A stretch of DNA of 64,000 nt from positions 585,929 to 649,928 of the forward strand of contig NZ_GL876926.1 of NCBI RefSeq assembly GCF_000192575.1, given 5' to 3'. This document shows positions 18,544-27,314 of this stretch, piece by piece; position 1 is the first letter of the stretch, and the number at the start of each line of letters is the position of its first letter. Under the pieces are notes generated by a model that ran no database searches, had not been told where the DNA came from, and saw nothing but the letters and a program-made list of their open reading frames with translations. The position numbers and the translations under genes were made by a program. This DNA is from Novosphingobium nitrogenifigens DSM 19370 (GTDB lineage: Bacteria > Pseudomonadota > Alphaproteobacteria > Sphingomonadales > Sphingomonadaceae).

Positions 18544-20231
18544 GCGAGGACGGCAAGTCTGATCCGGCCAAGGGCGGGAACTCGATCAAGACCGATCGGC
18601 GCGATTTTCTCGGCAGTCTGGCTGTCGGGTTGGGGGCGGCCATGGCGGGCGGCGTCGCGGATGCGGCCCCTGTGGGCAAGTCTGCGGAGAAGCCTGTTCG
18701 CAGGGATGTGGACAATGCCCTTCGCGCCGAAATCGACACGGTCGTGGTGATCTTTGCGGAAAACCGCAGTTTCAATTGCCTGTTCGCCGACTTCCCCGGA
18801 CTTGCCGAACCGCTTTCCTCGGTCCCGCCCGAGCGGGCCCGCCAGCGGGATCGCGATGGATCGATCCTGCCGCACTTGCCGCCGGTCTGGGACGGCATGG
18901 TCCCGGTCGAGCAGGTGGTCGAGCATCGCGCTCACAAGATCGGTCAGGCCGATCTGCCGAAGATCCCGAACGGTCCCTTTGCGCTGTCCACCCCGGCGGG
19001 CGATCCGCTGCCGACAGGCCTCGTGACGCGCGATCTGGTTCACCAGTTCTATGAAAACCAGTTGCAGATCAATGGCGGCGCGAACGACATGTTCGTGGCT
19101 TGGGGGGACAGCGGCGGCCTTGTCATGGGGCATTATGCGCAGACCCGGCGCGATCTTCGCCTGTGGCAACTGGCGCGCGAATTTACGCTGTGCGACCGTT
19201 TTTTCATGGGAGCGTTCGGGGGGTCGTTCCTCAATCATCAGTATCTGATCGCCGCACAGCCGCCGGTCTATCCCCATGCCGACCGCAGCATTGCCCGCGA
19301 CATGATCGCGCAGCTTGAAGACGGTCCGGGCGGTATCCGGTTGAAGCGGGAAGCTACGACGAAGCCCAGCGCGATCGACAGCCCGGCCGACTTCGTCGCG
19401 AGCCAGATCGCGCCGCCCGCGCCGGGTTATCCCGACTTTCACGCGGTCAACACCATGCTGCCGCCGTTCGTGCCTTCGCCTTATCCCGATCCGGCAAAGC
19501 CGGGCTGGGCCGACGCCCGGCGTGCGATCAATCTGGTTCCGCAACATCACGACACCATCGGCAGCAAGCTCGACAAGGCCGGGGTCGATTGGGCGTGGTA
19601 TGCGGGCGGCTGGCAGATCGCGGTGCAAGGTGCCGGGGACGACGGGCAGTTTCCGCCCAATCCCAATTTCCAGTATCATCACCAGCCGTTCAATTATTTC
19701 GCCGCATTGGGTCCCGACCGGGAAGCGCGGGCAAGGCATTTGCGCGATGCGGGCCTCGGCGACAATGCGCGGACCAACCACTTCCTTGCGGACGTGGAAA
19801 CCGGAAAGCTGCCGCCGGTCACGTTCTACAAGCCGCAGGGCAATCTCAACATGCATGCGGGCTATTCCGACGTCGATTCGGGGGACCGCCATATCGCTGC
19901 TGTCGTCGATGCTTTGCGCAATGGTCCGCAATGGGACCGGATGATGATCGTCATCACTTTCGACGAAAACGGCGGATGGTGGGACCACGTCGCCCCGCCC
20001 GAGGGGGATCGCTGGGGACCGGGCACGCGCGTTCCCGCTCTGGTGATCAGCCCCCATGCAAAGAAGGGGCACGTCGATCACACGACGTACGACACCGGCT
20101 CGATTGCGCGCTTCATCACGCGCCGGTTCGGGCTGGAAAAGCTCGACGGTCTTGCCCTGCGCGAGCGGTCGATGGTCGCGGCAGGTGGTCCGGCACCGGG
20201 CGATCTCACTGAGGCGCTCGATCTGGGCTGA
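18540..20231 (+). CDS. AcpA/phospholipase C-family phosphoesterase, Tat-exported
   Basis: A 563-residue phosphoesterase of the bacterial phospholipase C/acid phosphatase AcpA family. A Tat-type signal is present: twin arginines R20-R21 in TDRRDFLG and a hydrophobic stretch to about residue 43. The metal ligands known from AcpA are recognisable as E74-N75 in AENRSFN and the D-E pair of TFDENGGWWDH; the family's usual D after ENRSF is N here. It should act in the periplasm on phosphate monoesters or phospholipids. It is translationally coupled to gshB, an unusual partner, and ends in a strong terminator. Confidence 0.87.
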   Translation: MSEDGKSDPAKGGNSIKTDRRDFLGSLAVGLGAAMAGGVADAAPVGKSAEKPVRRDVDNALRAEIDTVVVIFAENRSFNCLFADFPGLAEPLSSVPPERARQRDRDGSILPHLPPVWDGMVPVEQVVEHRAHKIGQADLPKIPNGPFALSTPAGDPLPTGLVTRDLVHQFYENQLQINGGANDMFVAWGDSGGLVMGHYAQTRRDLRLWQLAREFTLCDRFFMGAFGGSFLNHQYLIAAQPPVYPHADRSIARDMIAQLEDGPGGIRLKREATTKPSAIDSPADFVASQIAPPAPGYPDFHAVNTMLPPFVPSPYPDPAKPGWADARRAINLVPQHHDTIGSKLDKAGVDWAWYAGGWQIAVQGAGDDGQFPPNPNFQYHHQPFNYFAALGPDREARARHLRDAGLGDNARTNHFLADVETGKLPPVTFYKPQGNLNMHAGYSDVDSGDRHIAAVVDALRNGPQWDRMMIVITFDENGGWWDHVAPPEGDRWGPGTRVPALVISPHAKKGHVDHTTYDTGSIARFITRRFGLEKLDGLALRERSMVAAGGPAPGDLTEALDLG

Positions 20232-20260
20232 ACAGGCTGCGAATGAGCACGTTGGAACGA

Positions 20261-20295
20261 AAAAGGCCCCGTCCATGTGGTGGACGGGGCCTTTT
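20261..20295 (+). terminator. Rho-independent terminator of the rsmI-gshB operon
   Basis: A 15-bp perfect stem (20261-20275 with 20281-20295), five-base loop, ending in TTTT followed by CTTTT, 29 bases after the phosphoesterase stop. The A-run on the left arm lets it work also for the opposite strand, behind accC. Confidence 0.92.
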
Positions 20296-20324
20296 CTTTT
20301 CAAAGCTGACGAGCCGTTATACGG

Positions 20325-20353
20325 ACCTGCAATGAGATGAACTCATCGCAGGT
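20325..20353. repeat. 29-nt palindromic repeat, copy 1
   Basis: Two 12-base arms, ACCTGCAATGAG and CTCATCGCAGGT, around an ATGAA loop, one position off perfect (a wobble). A second copy lies at 32268-32296 with 27 of 29 bases the same in the same orientation. The next bases outward, ATACGG, are also shared, but on the opposite side. It sits 5 bases behind the accC stop. Confidence 0.8.
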
Positions 20354-20358
20354 TGGTA

Positions 20359-21714
20359 TTACTCGGCGGGCGTTTCGCCTGCCAGCCACTGTTCGAGATA
20401 CTTGATCGAATAATCGCCGTTCAGGAACACCGGATCTTCGAGCAGGCGCTGATGCAGCGGGATCGAGGTCTTGACCCCTTCGATCACCATTTCCTCGAGC
20501 GCGCGCTTGAGCCGCATGATGCAGCCTTCACGGGTGCGACCATAGACGATCAGCTTGGCGATCATCGAATCGTAATAGGGCGGAATGCGGTATCCCGCAT
20601 AAAGCCCGGAATCGACGCGGACATGCATCCCGCCCGAGGCGTGATAGGTCGTCACCAGCCCCGGCGAAGGGGTGAAGTTGAACGGATCTTCCGCATTGAT
20701 GCGGCATTCGATCGCGTGGCCCTTGAACTCGATTTCATCCTGCGTGACCGACAGCGGGCGGCCGTCGGCGATGCGGATCTGTTCGCGGACCAGATCGACG
20801 CCGGTGATCGCTTCGGTCACCGGGTGTTCGACCTGAAGACGGGTGTTCATTTCGATGAAATAGAACTCGCCGTTTTCCCACAGGAACTCGATCGTGCCCG
20901 CACCGCGATAGCCCATGTCGGCCATGGCCTTGGACACGATGCCGCCCATGCGTTCGCGTTCCTCGGACGAAATGACCGGCGAGGGTGCTTCTTCGAGGAC
21001 TTTCTGGTGGCGGCGCTGGAGCGAACAGTCGCGTTCGCCCAGATGGATCGCCTTGCCGTTGCCGTCGCCGAAAATCTGGAATTCGATGTGGCGCGGATTG
21101 CCCAGATACTTTTCCAGATAGACGGTGGCATCGCCGAAGGCCGCCTTGGCTTCGTTGCCTGCCTGCTGCATCAGCCGTTCGAGTTCGTCGGGGCCGTTGC
21201 AGACTTTCATCCCGCGACCACCGCCGCCCGAAGCGGCCTTGATGATCACCGGATAGCCGATTTCTTCGGCGATCCTGGCTGCGACTTCGGGGTCCTCGAT
21301 CGCACCGTCAGAGCCGGGTACCAGCGGCAGGCCGAGCTTTCCGGCCGTGCGCTTGGCTTCGACTTTGTCGCCCATCGTGCGGATGTGTTCCGGCTTGGGG
21401 CCGATCCAGGTGATGCCGTGCGCTTCGACGATCTCGGCGAACTTGGCGTTTTCCGAAAGGAAGCCATAGCCCGGGTGGATCGCGTCGGCCTGGGTGATTT
21501 CGGCCGCGGAAATGATTGCCGCGATGTTGAGGTAGCTGTCCTTCGCGGCGGGCGGGCCGATGCAGACCGCATGGTCGGCAAGGCGCACATGCATGGCGTC
21601 GGCGTCGGCGGTGGAGTGCACCGCAACGGTTTCGATCCCCATTTCGCGCGCGGCACGATGGATGCGCAGCGCGATTTCGCCGCGATTGGCAATGAGCAGG
21701 CGCTTGATGGCCAT
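20359..21714 (-). CDS. accC: Acetyl-CoA carboxylase, biotin carboxylase subunit
   Basis: A 451-residue ATP-grasp enzyme that carboxylates biotin on AccB, the first half-reaction of malonyl-CoA and fatty acid synthesis. Landmarks are [15 protein letters not shown] at the start, [39 protein letters not shown] and the late [16 protein letters not shown]. The length is standard. It lies 26 bases behind accB, as in most bacteria, and is followed by the 29-nt palindrome. Confidence 0.97.
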   Translation of the reverse strand: MAIKRLLIANRGEIALRIHRAAREMGIETVAVHSTADADAMHVRLADHAVCIGPPAAKDSYLNIAAIISAAEITQADAIHPGYGFLSENAKFAEIVEAHGITWIGPKPEHIRTMGDKVEAKRTAGKLGLPLVPGSDGAIEDPEVAARIAEEIGYPVIIKAASGGGGRGMKVCNGPDELERLMQQAGNEAKAAFGDATVYLEKYLGNPRHIEFQIFGDGNGKAIHLGERDCSLQRRHQKVLEEAPSPVISSEERERMGGIVSKAMADMGYRGAGTIEFLWENGEFYFIEMNTRLQVEHPVTEAITGVDLVREQIRIADGRPLSVTQDEIEFKGHAIECRINAEDPFNFTPSPGLVTTYHASGGMHVRVDSGLYAGYRIPPYYDSMIAKLIVYGRTREGCIMRLKRALEEMVIEGVKTSIPLHQRLLEDPVFLNGDYSIKYLEQWLAGETPAE

Positions 21715-21740
21715 CAGCGGATGTCCTGGTTCTTCCGCGA

Positions 21741-22244
21741 TCAACCGATCACGACCAGCGGCTGGTCGTATTCGACCGGCTGGGCGTTTTCGACGAGGAT
21801 CGCCTTGACGGTGCCTGCGGTCGGGGCGGTGATGGCGTTCATAACCTTCATCGCTTCGACGATCAGCAGGGTTTCACCGGCCTTCACGGTCTTGCCCACG
21901 CTGATGAAATCGGCAGCGCCGGGTTCGGGGGCGAGATAGGCCGTGCCGACCATCGGCGAGCGGACCGCACCGGCCAGATCTGCAGCAGGAGCCGCAGCGG
22001 CGGGAGCGGTAGCCGGGGCTGCGACCGGCGCAGGCGCGGCGACTGCCATCGGGGCCGCAACCGCCGCGACAGGTGCCGCAGTCAGCGTGCGGGCCACGCG
22101 GATCTTGCGCGCGCCGTCTTCCACTTCGATTTCGCTCAGGCCGGTTTCGGCGAGCAGTTCGGCCAGTTCGCGCACCAGTGCGCTGTCGACGGCCATTGCC
22201 TTGGTGGCGGGTGCTTCGTTGTTCGCGCCGCGGTTTTGCGCCAT
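21741..22244 (-). CDS. accB: Acetyl-CoA carboxylase, biotin carboxyl carrier protein
   Basis: A 167-residue carrier with the biotin lysine K133 in the EAMKVMN motif. An N-terminal helical part ([15 protein letters not shown]) leads into an Ala/Pro/Val-rich flexible linker of about 40 residues and the C-terminal biotinyl domain, ending [11 protein letters not shown]. The linker lets the domain swing between AccC and AccAD. It is transcribed between aroQ (156-bp gap) and accC (26-bp gap). Confidence 0.97.
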   Translation of the reverse strand: MAQNRGANNEAPATKAMAVDSALVRELAELLAETGLSEIEVEDGARKIRVARTLTAAPVAAVAAPMAVAAPAPVAAPATAPAAAAPAADLAGAVRSPMVGTAYLAPEPGAADFISVGKTVKAGETLLIVEAMKVMNAITAPTAGTVKAILVENAQPVEYDQPLVVIG

Positions 22245-22400
22245 TTGTCGTATTCCTCGCGGGGATAAATCCTGGGGTAGCGCCGCGCCATGCCCTTGCT
22301 CTGCCCCTCTGGCAAGAGGCTTGTGCTTTGGGGCTAGTGTCGCGGCGGTGGAAAACCCCCGGTCCGACGGGCCCGTTTCCCGCCGGTACGGATGGGAAAA

Positions 22401-22835
22401 TCAGAGCCTGGCAGCAGCTTCCAGGGCAAGAACGTAACTGCCCGGACCAAAGCCGGCGACAGTGCCGAGCGCGGCCATGCCGACGTAGGACTTGTGACGA
22501 AACGCCTCGCGGGTATGCGGATTCGACAGGTGAACCTCGATAACCGGAGTGCGGATGGACTTGATCGCATCGTAAAGTGCGACGCTGGTATGGGTGAAGG
22601 CCCCGGCATTGAGCAGGACTGCGCGTGCGCCGGTCGCCTGAGCTTCGTGCAGCCAGTCGATCAGGTGGCCTTCGTGGTTCGATTGCCGAACATCGACTTC
22701 GAGGTCGAGTTCCTGCGCGCGGTCCTCGAGCATCCCGGCGATGTCGTCGAGCGTGTCGTAGCCATAGATCTCGGGCTCGCGAGTGCCGAGCAGATTGAGA
22801 TTGGGACCGTTGAGCACGTAGACGGTTTCGGCCAT
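22401..22835 (-). CDS. aroQ: Type II 3-dehydroquinate dehydratase
   Basis: A 144-residue enzyme of the shikimate pathway that dehydrates 3-dehydroquinate. The family motifs are complete: NGPNLNLLGTREPEIYG near the N-terminus with the catalytic Tyr, NAGAFTHTS, and EVHLSNPHTRE. The start at 22835 (MAETVYVL) is standard; the open frame runs upstream without conserved residues. It is the first gene of an aroQ-accB-accC cluster common in proteobacteria. Confidence 0.96.
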   Translation of the reverse strand: MAETVYVLNGPNLNLLGTREPEIYGYDTLDDIAGMLEDRAQELDLEVDVRQSNHEGHLIDWLHEAQATGARAVLLNAGAFTHTSVALYDAIKSIRTPVIEVHLSNPHTREAFRHKSYVGMAALGTVAGFGPGSYVLALEAAARL

Positions 22836-22947
22836 GGCGCGACTTTCGCTTCTTTGAGGAAGGGGATTTGCTGTCGCGGTGATAGAGCCGGGCGGCAAAA
22901 GCGCAAGGCTGGCCCGAGCTCGGGGGTGGCTGGTCCGGGGGGGGGCG

Positions 22948-23316
22948 CTATTGCCCCGACGGGGCCTGGTTGGCCGGTGCAGGATCGATCGGCTGCGTAT
23001 CGTTCATCGGCTGGCCGAAGCTCTGGTCGTTGTCGCCGCCCGCCACTTCCGGCGGCGGTGCCGCGGCTTCGGGCGTGAGGGGAAGCGGCTTGTCCGCTGC
23101 CATGCGTTCTGCGTTCTGCGCCCGTTTCTCGGCAGCGGCGGCCTTGGCTTCGACTGCGGCAATGCGCTGTTCCATCTCTGCATTGCGATCCGCCTCGCGG
23201 TTGCATCCCGACAGCAGGGGGAGAGCGAGCAGCAGCGGAGCGACAAGGATTGGCGCCACAGCGACGCGACGAGACCGCGAAGGGGAAAACGGCGAGGGGG
23301 CAGGTGTCCTGATCAT
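22948..23316 (-). CDS. Small lipoprotein with coiled-coil
   Basis: A 122-residue protein with an Arg-rich N-terminus, a hydrophobic stretch and a lipobox LLSGC (C38), so it should be a lipoprotein. The part after it (about residues 45-72) is a charged heptad-like helix rich in Ala, Glu and Lys (EMEQRIAAVEAKAAAAEKRA), followed by a Pro-rich tail. Its function is not recognised. It lies upstream of aroQ on the same strand with a 112-bp gap. Confidence 0.65.
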   Translation of the reverse strand: MIRTPAPSPFSPSRSRRVAVAPILVAPLLLALPLLSGCNREADRNAEMEQRIAAVEAKAAAAEKRAQNAERMAADKPLPLTPEAAAPPPEVAGGDNDQSFGQPMNDTQPIDPAPANQAPSGQ

Positions 23317-23480
23317 GGCGCGGCCAATCTAGCCGCAAATGGTTACCCGTTACTCACCGGAAGACGCACGATGCTTCGGCCTTTGAAACCCACGAGCGTT
23401 TTCAATCAAAGAACTTGCAATGATCCGGGGGCGGGGTCTGTCTGTGCAGCGACAGATTTCCGGGAGTTTCACGTCGTCTC

Positions 23481-24341
23481 ATGCAACTCGATTTGTTCCG
23501 ATCGCTGTGGGGATGGCAGGGGGATTGGGCCCGATGCGGCAGTGAATGCCGTGAAATCGGCTTCACCGGCGTCGAGGCCCGGCTGCCTGCCGATCCTTTT
23601 GCGCGGCGTGCGCTCCGTTCCGCGCTGGAGGCGGAGGGGCTTTCCTATATCGCGGTCGTTTTTACCGGGGGCGATGTCATTCCCGACCAGAGTTGGACCT
23701 TGCAGCAGCATTGGGACCGGCTGGAGGCTTCGATCGAGGGAGCAGCGCTTGTCGGAGCGCGGTTCCTCAATGTCCTGCCGGGCAACGATCGCTGGCCCTT
23801 GGCCAAGCAGGTCGAATTCTTCGGACGAGCGCAGGAATTGGCCGACGGGGCGGGGGCGATCTGCAGTTTCGAGATTCACCGCGCCACCTCGCTCTACAGC
23901 CCGTGGGTGGCGCTGGAGGTGATTGCGCAATTGCCCGACCTGCGCTTCACGTCGGACATCAGCCATTGGGTCGTCGTATGTGAACGCCTGCTCGATGATC
24001 CGGCCGACGACCTGTCCCCGTTTCTGGAGCGGGTCCATCATGTGCAGGCGCGCGTCGGCTATGATCAGGGGCCTCAGGTTCCCCATCCCGCCGCGCCCGA
24101 ATATGCCGGGGCGCTCGCCTTCCATCAGGGCGTGTGGGAGAGGATCTGGGCTTCACAACAGGCGCGCGGTTATGCCGTAACGACGCTGACCCCCGAATTC
24201 GGACCGGATGGCTATACCCATCTGTTGCCGTTCACGCAGGCGCCGATTGCCGACACCTGGGCACTCAATCAGTGGATGGCCCGCGTCGAACGCGACCATT
24301 TCGACCGCTGGCAATTGCAGCAAGGGGACATGACGCCATGA
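23481..24341 (+). CDS. Sugar phosphate isomerase/epimerase-like TIM barrel protein
   Basis: A 286-residue protein of the xylose isomerase-like TIM barrel fold (AP endonuclease 2 family). Recognisable strand ends are GFTGVEARLPAD, FLNVLPGNDRWP, SFEIHRATSLYS, LRFTSDISHWVVV and VHHVQARVGYDQGPQ, which carry the Glu, His and Asp residues that usually bind a divalent metal. The substrate is unknown. The stop overlaps the start of the 2-oxoglutarate oxygenase gene (ATGA), so they form a coupled pair. No sugar transporter is near. Confidence 0.8.
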   Translation: MQLDLFRSLWGWQGDWARCGSECREIGFTGVEARLPADPFARRALRSALEAEGLSYIAVVFTGGDVIPDQSWTLQQHWDRLEASIEGAALVGARFLNVLPGNDRWPLAKQVEFFGRAQELADGAGAICSFEIHRATSLYSPWVALEVIAQLPDLRFTSDISHWVVVCERLLDDPADDLSPFLERVHHVQARVGYDQGPQVPHPAAPEYAGALAFHQGVWERIWASQQARGYAVTTLTPEFGPDGYTHLLPFTQAPIADTWALNQWMARVERDHFDRWQLQQGDMTP

Positions 24342-25399
24342 GCAAGGCCAATTTCGAAGCCCTGCCGATCATCGACATCAGCGGGCTGTTCAGCGACCGC
24401 GTGGAGGACCGCATGGCGGTTGCCGCAGACCTCGGAAAGGCGGCGCGCGAAGTCGGTTTCTTCTACATTCGCGGACACGGGATCACTGCGGGGCGCATTG
24501 CCGGTCTGCGTGCGGCTGCCGCCGACTTGTTCGCGCGCGATTTCGATTGGAAAATGGGCTACCACATCGGTCTTGGGCGTGGGCACAAGGGGTTCGTTCC
24601 CGAAGGCGAGGAAATCTACGGCGGGGGCAAGCCCGACCACAAGGAGGCCTTCGACATCGGGTTCGAGGCGAGCGAGGATCATCCCTTCGTCGTTGCCGGG
24701 CAGCCCTTGATCGGCGGCAACAAGTGGCCTGCAATCGACGGATTCCATGACGCGGTTTCAAGCTATTACGCCGATGTCTTTGCTTTGGGGCGCAAGCTGT
24801 TCCAGGGGTTCGCGCTGGCCCTGGGGCAGGACGAGCATGCTTTCGATGCTCTCGTCACCTGTCCGCCGTCGAAGCTGCGCCTGATCCATTATCCGGTCGA
24901 TCCCACTGCAGAGGACACTCCCGGCATCGGCGCCCATACCGATTACGAATGCTTCACCCTGTTGCTTGCCGATCAGTCGGGGCTCGAAGTGCTCAATGGC
25001 GAAGGGCGCTGGATCGACGCGCCGCCGGTTACGATCGACGGCGAGGAACTCTACGTCATCAATATTGGCGACATGCTGGAAATCATGACCGCCGGGGCCT
25101 TCGTTGCGACGACGCACCGGGTGCGCAAGGTGCGCAACGAGCGGTATTCCTTCCCGCTGTTCTTTGCCTGCGACTACGAGACCAAGATTCGGCCTTTGCC
25201 TGAATTTGATCCCAGTGGAGCAAAGACGGCGGAATATCCCGACATTTCCATCGGCGATCACATGTGGTCGATGGCGCTCCAGACCTATCGCTATTTGCGG
25301 GAAAAAGTCGCACGGGGTGAACTGACCCTGCCGGAGAACGCCCGGTCGACCAACACGTTCGGCCAGTTCAAGACGCTTGCCGAAGCCGATCGCGGGTGA
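24338..25399 (+). CDS. Isopenicillin N synthase-family 2OG-Fe(II) oxygenase
   Basis: A 353-residue non-haem iron oxygenase of the isopenicillin N synthase family. The N-terminal DIOX_N part contains LPIIDISGLF and GFFYIRGHGI; the C-terminal double-stranded beta-helix has the iron ligands H and D in GAHTDYECFTLL and the second H in ATTHRVRKV, with the co-substrate arginine in ERYSFPLFF. The iron-binding facial triad is therefore complete. The family hydroxylates or desaturates small molecules; the substrate is unknown. It is coupled to the TIM-barrel gene, which may act on the same compound (inference). Confidence 0.88.
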   Translation: MSKANFEALPIIDISGLFSDRVEDRMAVAADLGKAAREVGFFYIRGHGITAGRIAGLRAAAADLFARDFDWKMGYHIGLGRGHKGFVPEGEEIYGGGKPDHKEAFDIGFEASEDHPFVVAGQPLIGGNKWPAIDGFHDAVSSYYADVFALGRKLFQGFALALGQDEHAFDALVTCPPSKLRLIHYPVDPTAEDTPGIGAHTDYECFTLLLADQSGLEVLNGEGRWIDAPPVTIDGEELYVINIGDMLEIMTAGAFVATTHRVRKVRNERYSFPLFFACDYETKIRPLPEFDPSGAKTAEYPDISIGDHMWSMALQTYRYLREKVARGELTLPENARSTNTFGQFKTLAEADRG

Positions 25400-25537
25400 G
25401 GGGCTTGGTGGCCGTCCGGGGGCCGGACGTTCCTTGGCGGGATGCCTTGTAATGGCGGCCTGACCGACCATCTCGGCATGTAACCAATTCGCCAGTGTCG
25501 CGAATGGGTTGCGTGCAATCCGAGAAGGAGCCGTTTC

Positions 25538-26443
25538 ATGGCCGAAAGCGATCCCGCCAGCAACCAGCCGCCCGGTTACGTTCCCCCCAAGGTATGGACC
25601 TGGGAAACGCCGTCGGGCGGCACTTTTGCCAATATCAATCGCCCGATCTCGGGTGCCACGCATGACAAGGACTTGCCGGTCGGACGCCACCCGCTTCAGC
25701 TCTATTCGCTGGGCACGCCCAATGGCGTCAAGGTGACGATCATGCTCGAGGAATTGCTCGAGAAAGGGCATGCCGGGGCCGAATACGATGCCTGGTTGAT
25801 CAACATCGGGCAGGGCGATCAGTTTTCCAGCGGGTTTGTCGAGATCAACCCCAATTCCAAGATCCCGGCCATGCTCGACCGTTCGATCGATCCGCCCGTG
25901 CGGCTGTTCGAATCCGGTTCGATCCTGTTCTACCTGGCCGAGAAATTCGGCGAGTTCCTGCCGACCGAAACCCATGCCCGAGCCGAAACCATGAACTGGT
26001 TGATGTGGCAGATGGGCAGCGCACCTTATCTCGGCGGCGGATTTGGGCATTTTTATGCCTATGCCCCGTTCAAGATCGAATATGCGATCAACCGGTTTGC
26101 GATGGAAACCAAGCGGTTGCTGCATGTTCTCGACACGCAGCTCGGCAAATCGGAATATCTGGCCGGGGACAGCTACTCCATTGCCGATATCGCCAGCTTT
26201 ACCTGGTACGGCGGCATGATCCGCGACGCCTATGACGCGCAGGAATTCCTGAGTGTCGAGGAATACGGCAATGTTGCCCGCTGGGCCAGGGAGATCGAGG
26301 CTCGTCCGGCGGTCAAGCGCGGCCGCATGGTCAATCGTGCGGTCGGCGCGCCGGAAAATCAGTTGCGCGAACGCCACGACGCCCGGGACTTCGATGTGAA
26401 TACCCAGGACAAGGTCGAGGCGCGCGGCGGCGTGCGGATTTGA
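25538..26443 (+). CDS. YghU-like glutathione S-transferase/disulfide reductase
   Basis: A 301-residue GST-fold protein of the YghU group, which reduces disulfides with glutathione and keeps two glutathione molecules in its site. The N-terminal extension before the thioredoxin-fold part, the phrase NPNSKIPAMLDRS, the ESGSILFYLAEKFG helix and the C-terminal AGDSYSIADIASFTWYGG are all typical. YghU uses threonine and asparagine, not cysteine, in its active site, which fits the absence of a conserved cysteine here. It has its own 138-bp upstream region and a terminator-like hairpin behind. Confidence 0.85.
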   Translation: MAESDPASNQPPGYVPPKVWTWETPSGGTFANINRPISGATHDKDLPVGRHPLQLYSLGTPNGVKVTIMLEELLEKGHAGAEYDAWLINIGQGDQFSSGFVEINPNSKIPAMLDRSIDPPVRLFESGSILFYLAEKFGEFLPTETHARAETMNWLMWQMGSAPYLGGGFGHFYAYAPFKIEYAINRFAMETKRLLHVLDTQLGKSEYLAGDSYSIADIASFTWYGGMIRDAYDAQEFLSVEEYGNVARWAREIEARPAVKRGRMVNRAVGAPENQLRERHDARDFDVNTQDKVEARGGVRI

Positions 26444-26494
26444 TACCGGAAAGTCTTGCGATGAAAGGGGCTTCGTTCACCACAAGTAGGCGAG

Positions 26495-26521
26495 GCCTTT
26501 TTTCCGTTCGCCGAAAAAGGC
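26495..26521. terminator. Terminator-like hairpin between yghU-like gene and tRNA-Pro
   Basis: GCCTTTTT (26495-26502) pairs with AAAAAGGC (26514-26521) across an 11-base spacer. It lies between the convergent GST gene and tRNA gene and could end transcripts from both sides. Confidence 0.5.
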
Positions 26522-26592
26522 GCCGCGTTGATCGCGGGAGGGTGTGTCAGTTATCTGCTGAAAAAGTCGCAATCTTCAAGTGATTGCGAAGT

Positions 26593-26669
26593 TGGTCGGG
26601 ACGAGAGGATTCGAACCTCCGACCCCCACACCCCCAGTGTGATGCGCTACCAGGCTGCGCTACGTCCCG
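26593..26669 (-). tRNA. tRNA-Pro(GGG)
   Basis: A 77-nt tRNA on the minus strand. The acceptor stem pairs CGGGACG at the 5' end with CGTCCCG at the 3' end, the discriminator is A and CCA is encoded. The anticodon loop reads CTGGGGG, anticodon GGG, closed by a five-pair stem with one G-T. The T arm GGTTCGAATCC is canonical. It reads proline codons CCC and CCT. Confidence 0.96.
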
Positions 26670-26682
26670 ACCGGAGGTGGCG

Positions 26683-26711
26683 CCTATACGGGTGGTATTC
26701 GGGGATGGCAA
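26683..26711 (-). promoter_or_regulatory. Sigma70-type promoter of tRNA-Pro
   Basis: On the minus strand TTGCCA (26706-26711) and TATAGG (26683-26688) are separated by 17 bp. The predicted start site lies about seven bases upstream of the mature tRNA 5' end, as expected for a tRNA gene. Confidence 0.6.
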
Positions 26712-26895
26712 GCAGGTTTGCTGTAAATTTTTCCACAGGCAACAAGACTTCGCGTTCGCAAGGGGCTCAGGCGGCTACAGTTTGCCTTGAAGCGGCCAAG
26801 CTGCTAGTCGCGCCATCCACATTCGGGCGCGGGGGAGGCTGCCTGGCCTTTGCGCGCGCCCACAATTTCCGATTCGCGAAAGTCCAGCCCAGACC

Positions 26896-27252
26896 ATGAC
26901 CGGTTCTCTCCTTCTTTCCGTTCTCGATGTCGCCGCCGCGCAGACTGCCGGTGGCGCTACGTCCGAGCCGCCGGCCTACATTCAGTTCCTGCCGTTGGTG
27001 GCGATGGCGGTGATCTTCTATTTCCTGATCCTGCGTCCGCAGATGAAGCGGCAGAAAGATCATCAGTTGAAGATTTCCGAGCTCAAGAAGGGCGATCAGG
27101 TCGTCACTGCCGGTGGCCTTCTCGCCAAGGTGATCAAGGTCGAAGACAACACCGTCGAACTCGAAATCGCGCCCAACGTCAAAGTGCGTGCGGTCAAGTC
27201 GACGCTGGGCGAAATCGTTCCGCCGGGCGGCGCTCCGGCTGCCAACGACTGA
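26896..27252 (+). CDS. yajC: Preprotein translocase subunit YajC
   Basis: A 118-residue inner-membrane protein that associates with SecDF. One membrane helix lies at about residues 28-47 (ending FYFLILRPQMKRQK, the family signature), followed by a small cytosolic domain with LKKGDQVVTAGGL. The N-terminal extension before the helix is slightly long. It is the first gene of yajC-secD-secF; 62 bp separate it from secD. Confidence 0.95.
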   Translation: MTGSLLLSVLDVAAAQTAGGATSEPPAYIQFLPLVAMAVIFYFLILRPQMKRQKDHQLKISELKKGDQVVTAGGLLAKVIKVEDNTVELEIAPNVKVRAVKSTLGEIVPPGGAPAAND

Positions 27253-27314
27253 TCCGGTGGGCGCGGCACGTGTCGCGCCTGACGGTTTTACCCTGAAGGA
27301 ACCAGGCTGCCATC

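Noticed and set aside
18306..20303. A 665-codon open frame on the minus strand opposite the phosphoesterase gene
   Set aside because: It is the mirror of a well-recognised gene in high-GC DNA, is rich in Arg/His/Asp and matches no family; it also runs into gshB.
24758..26377. A 539-codon minus-strand frame opposite the oxygenase and GST genes
   Set aside because: No motif, no start signal, and it spans two well-supported genes.
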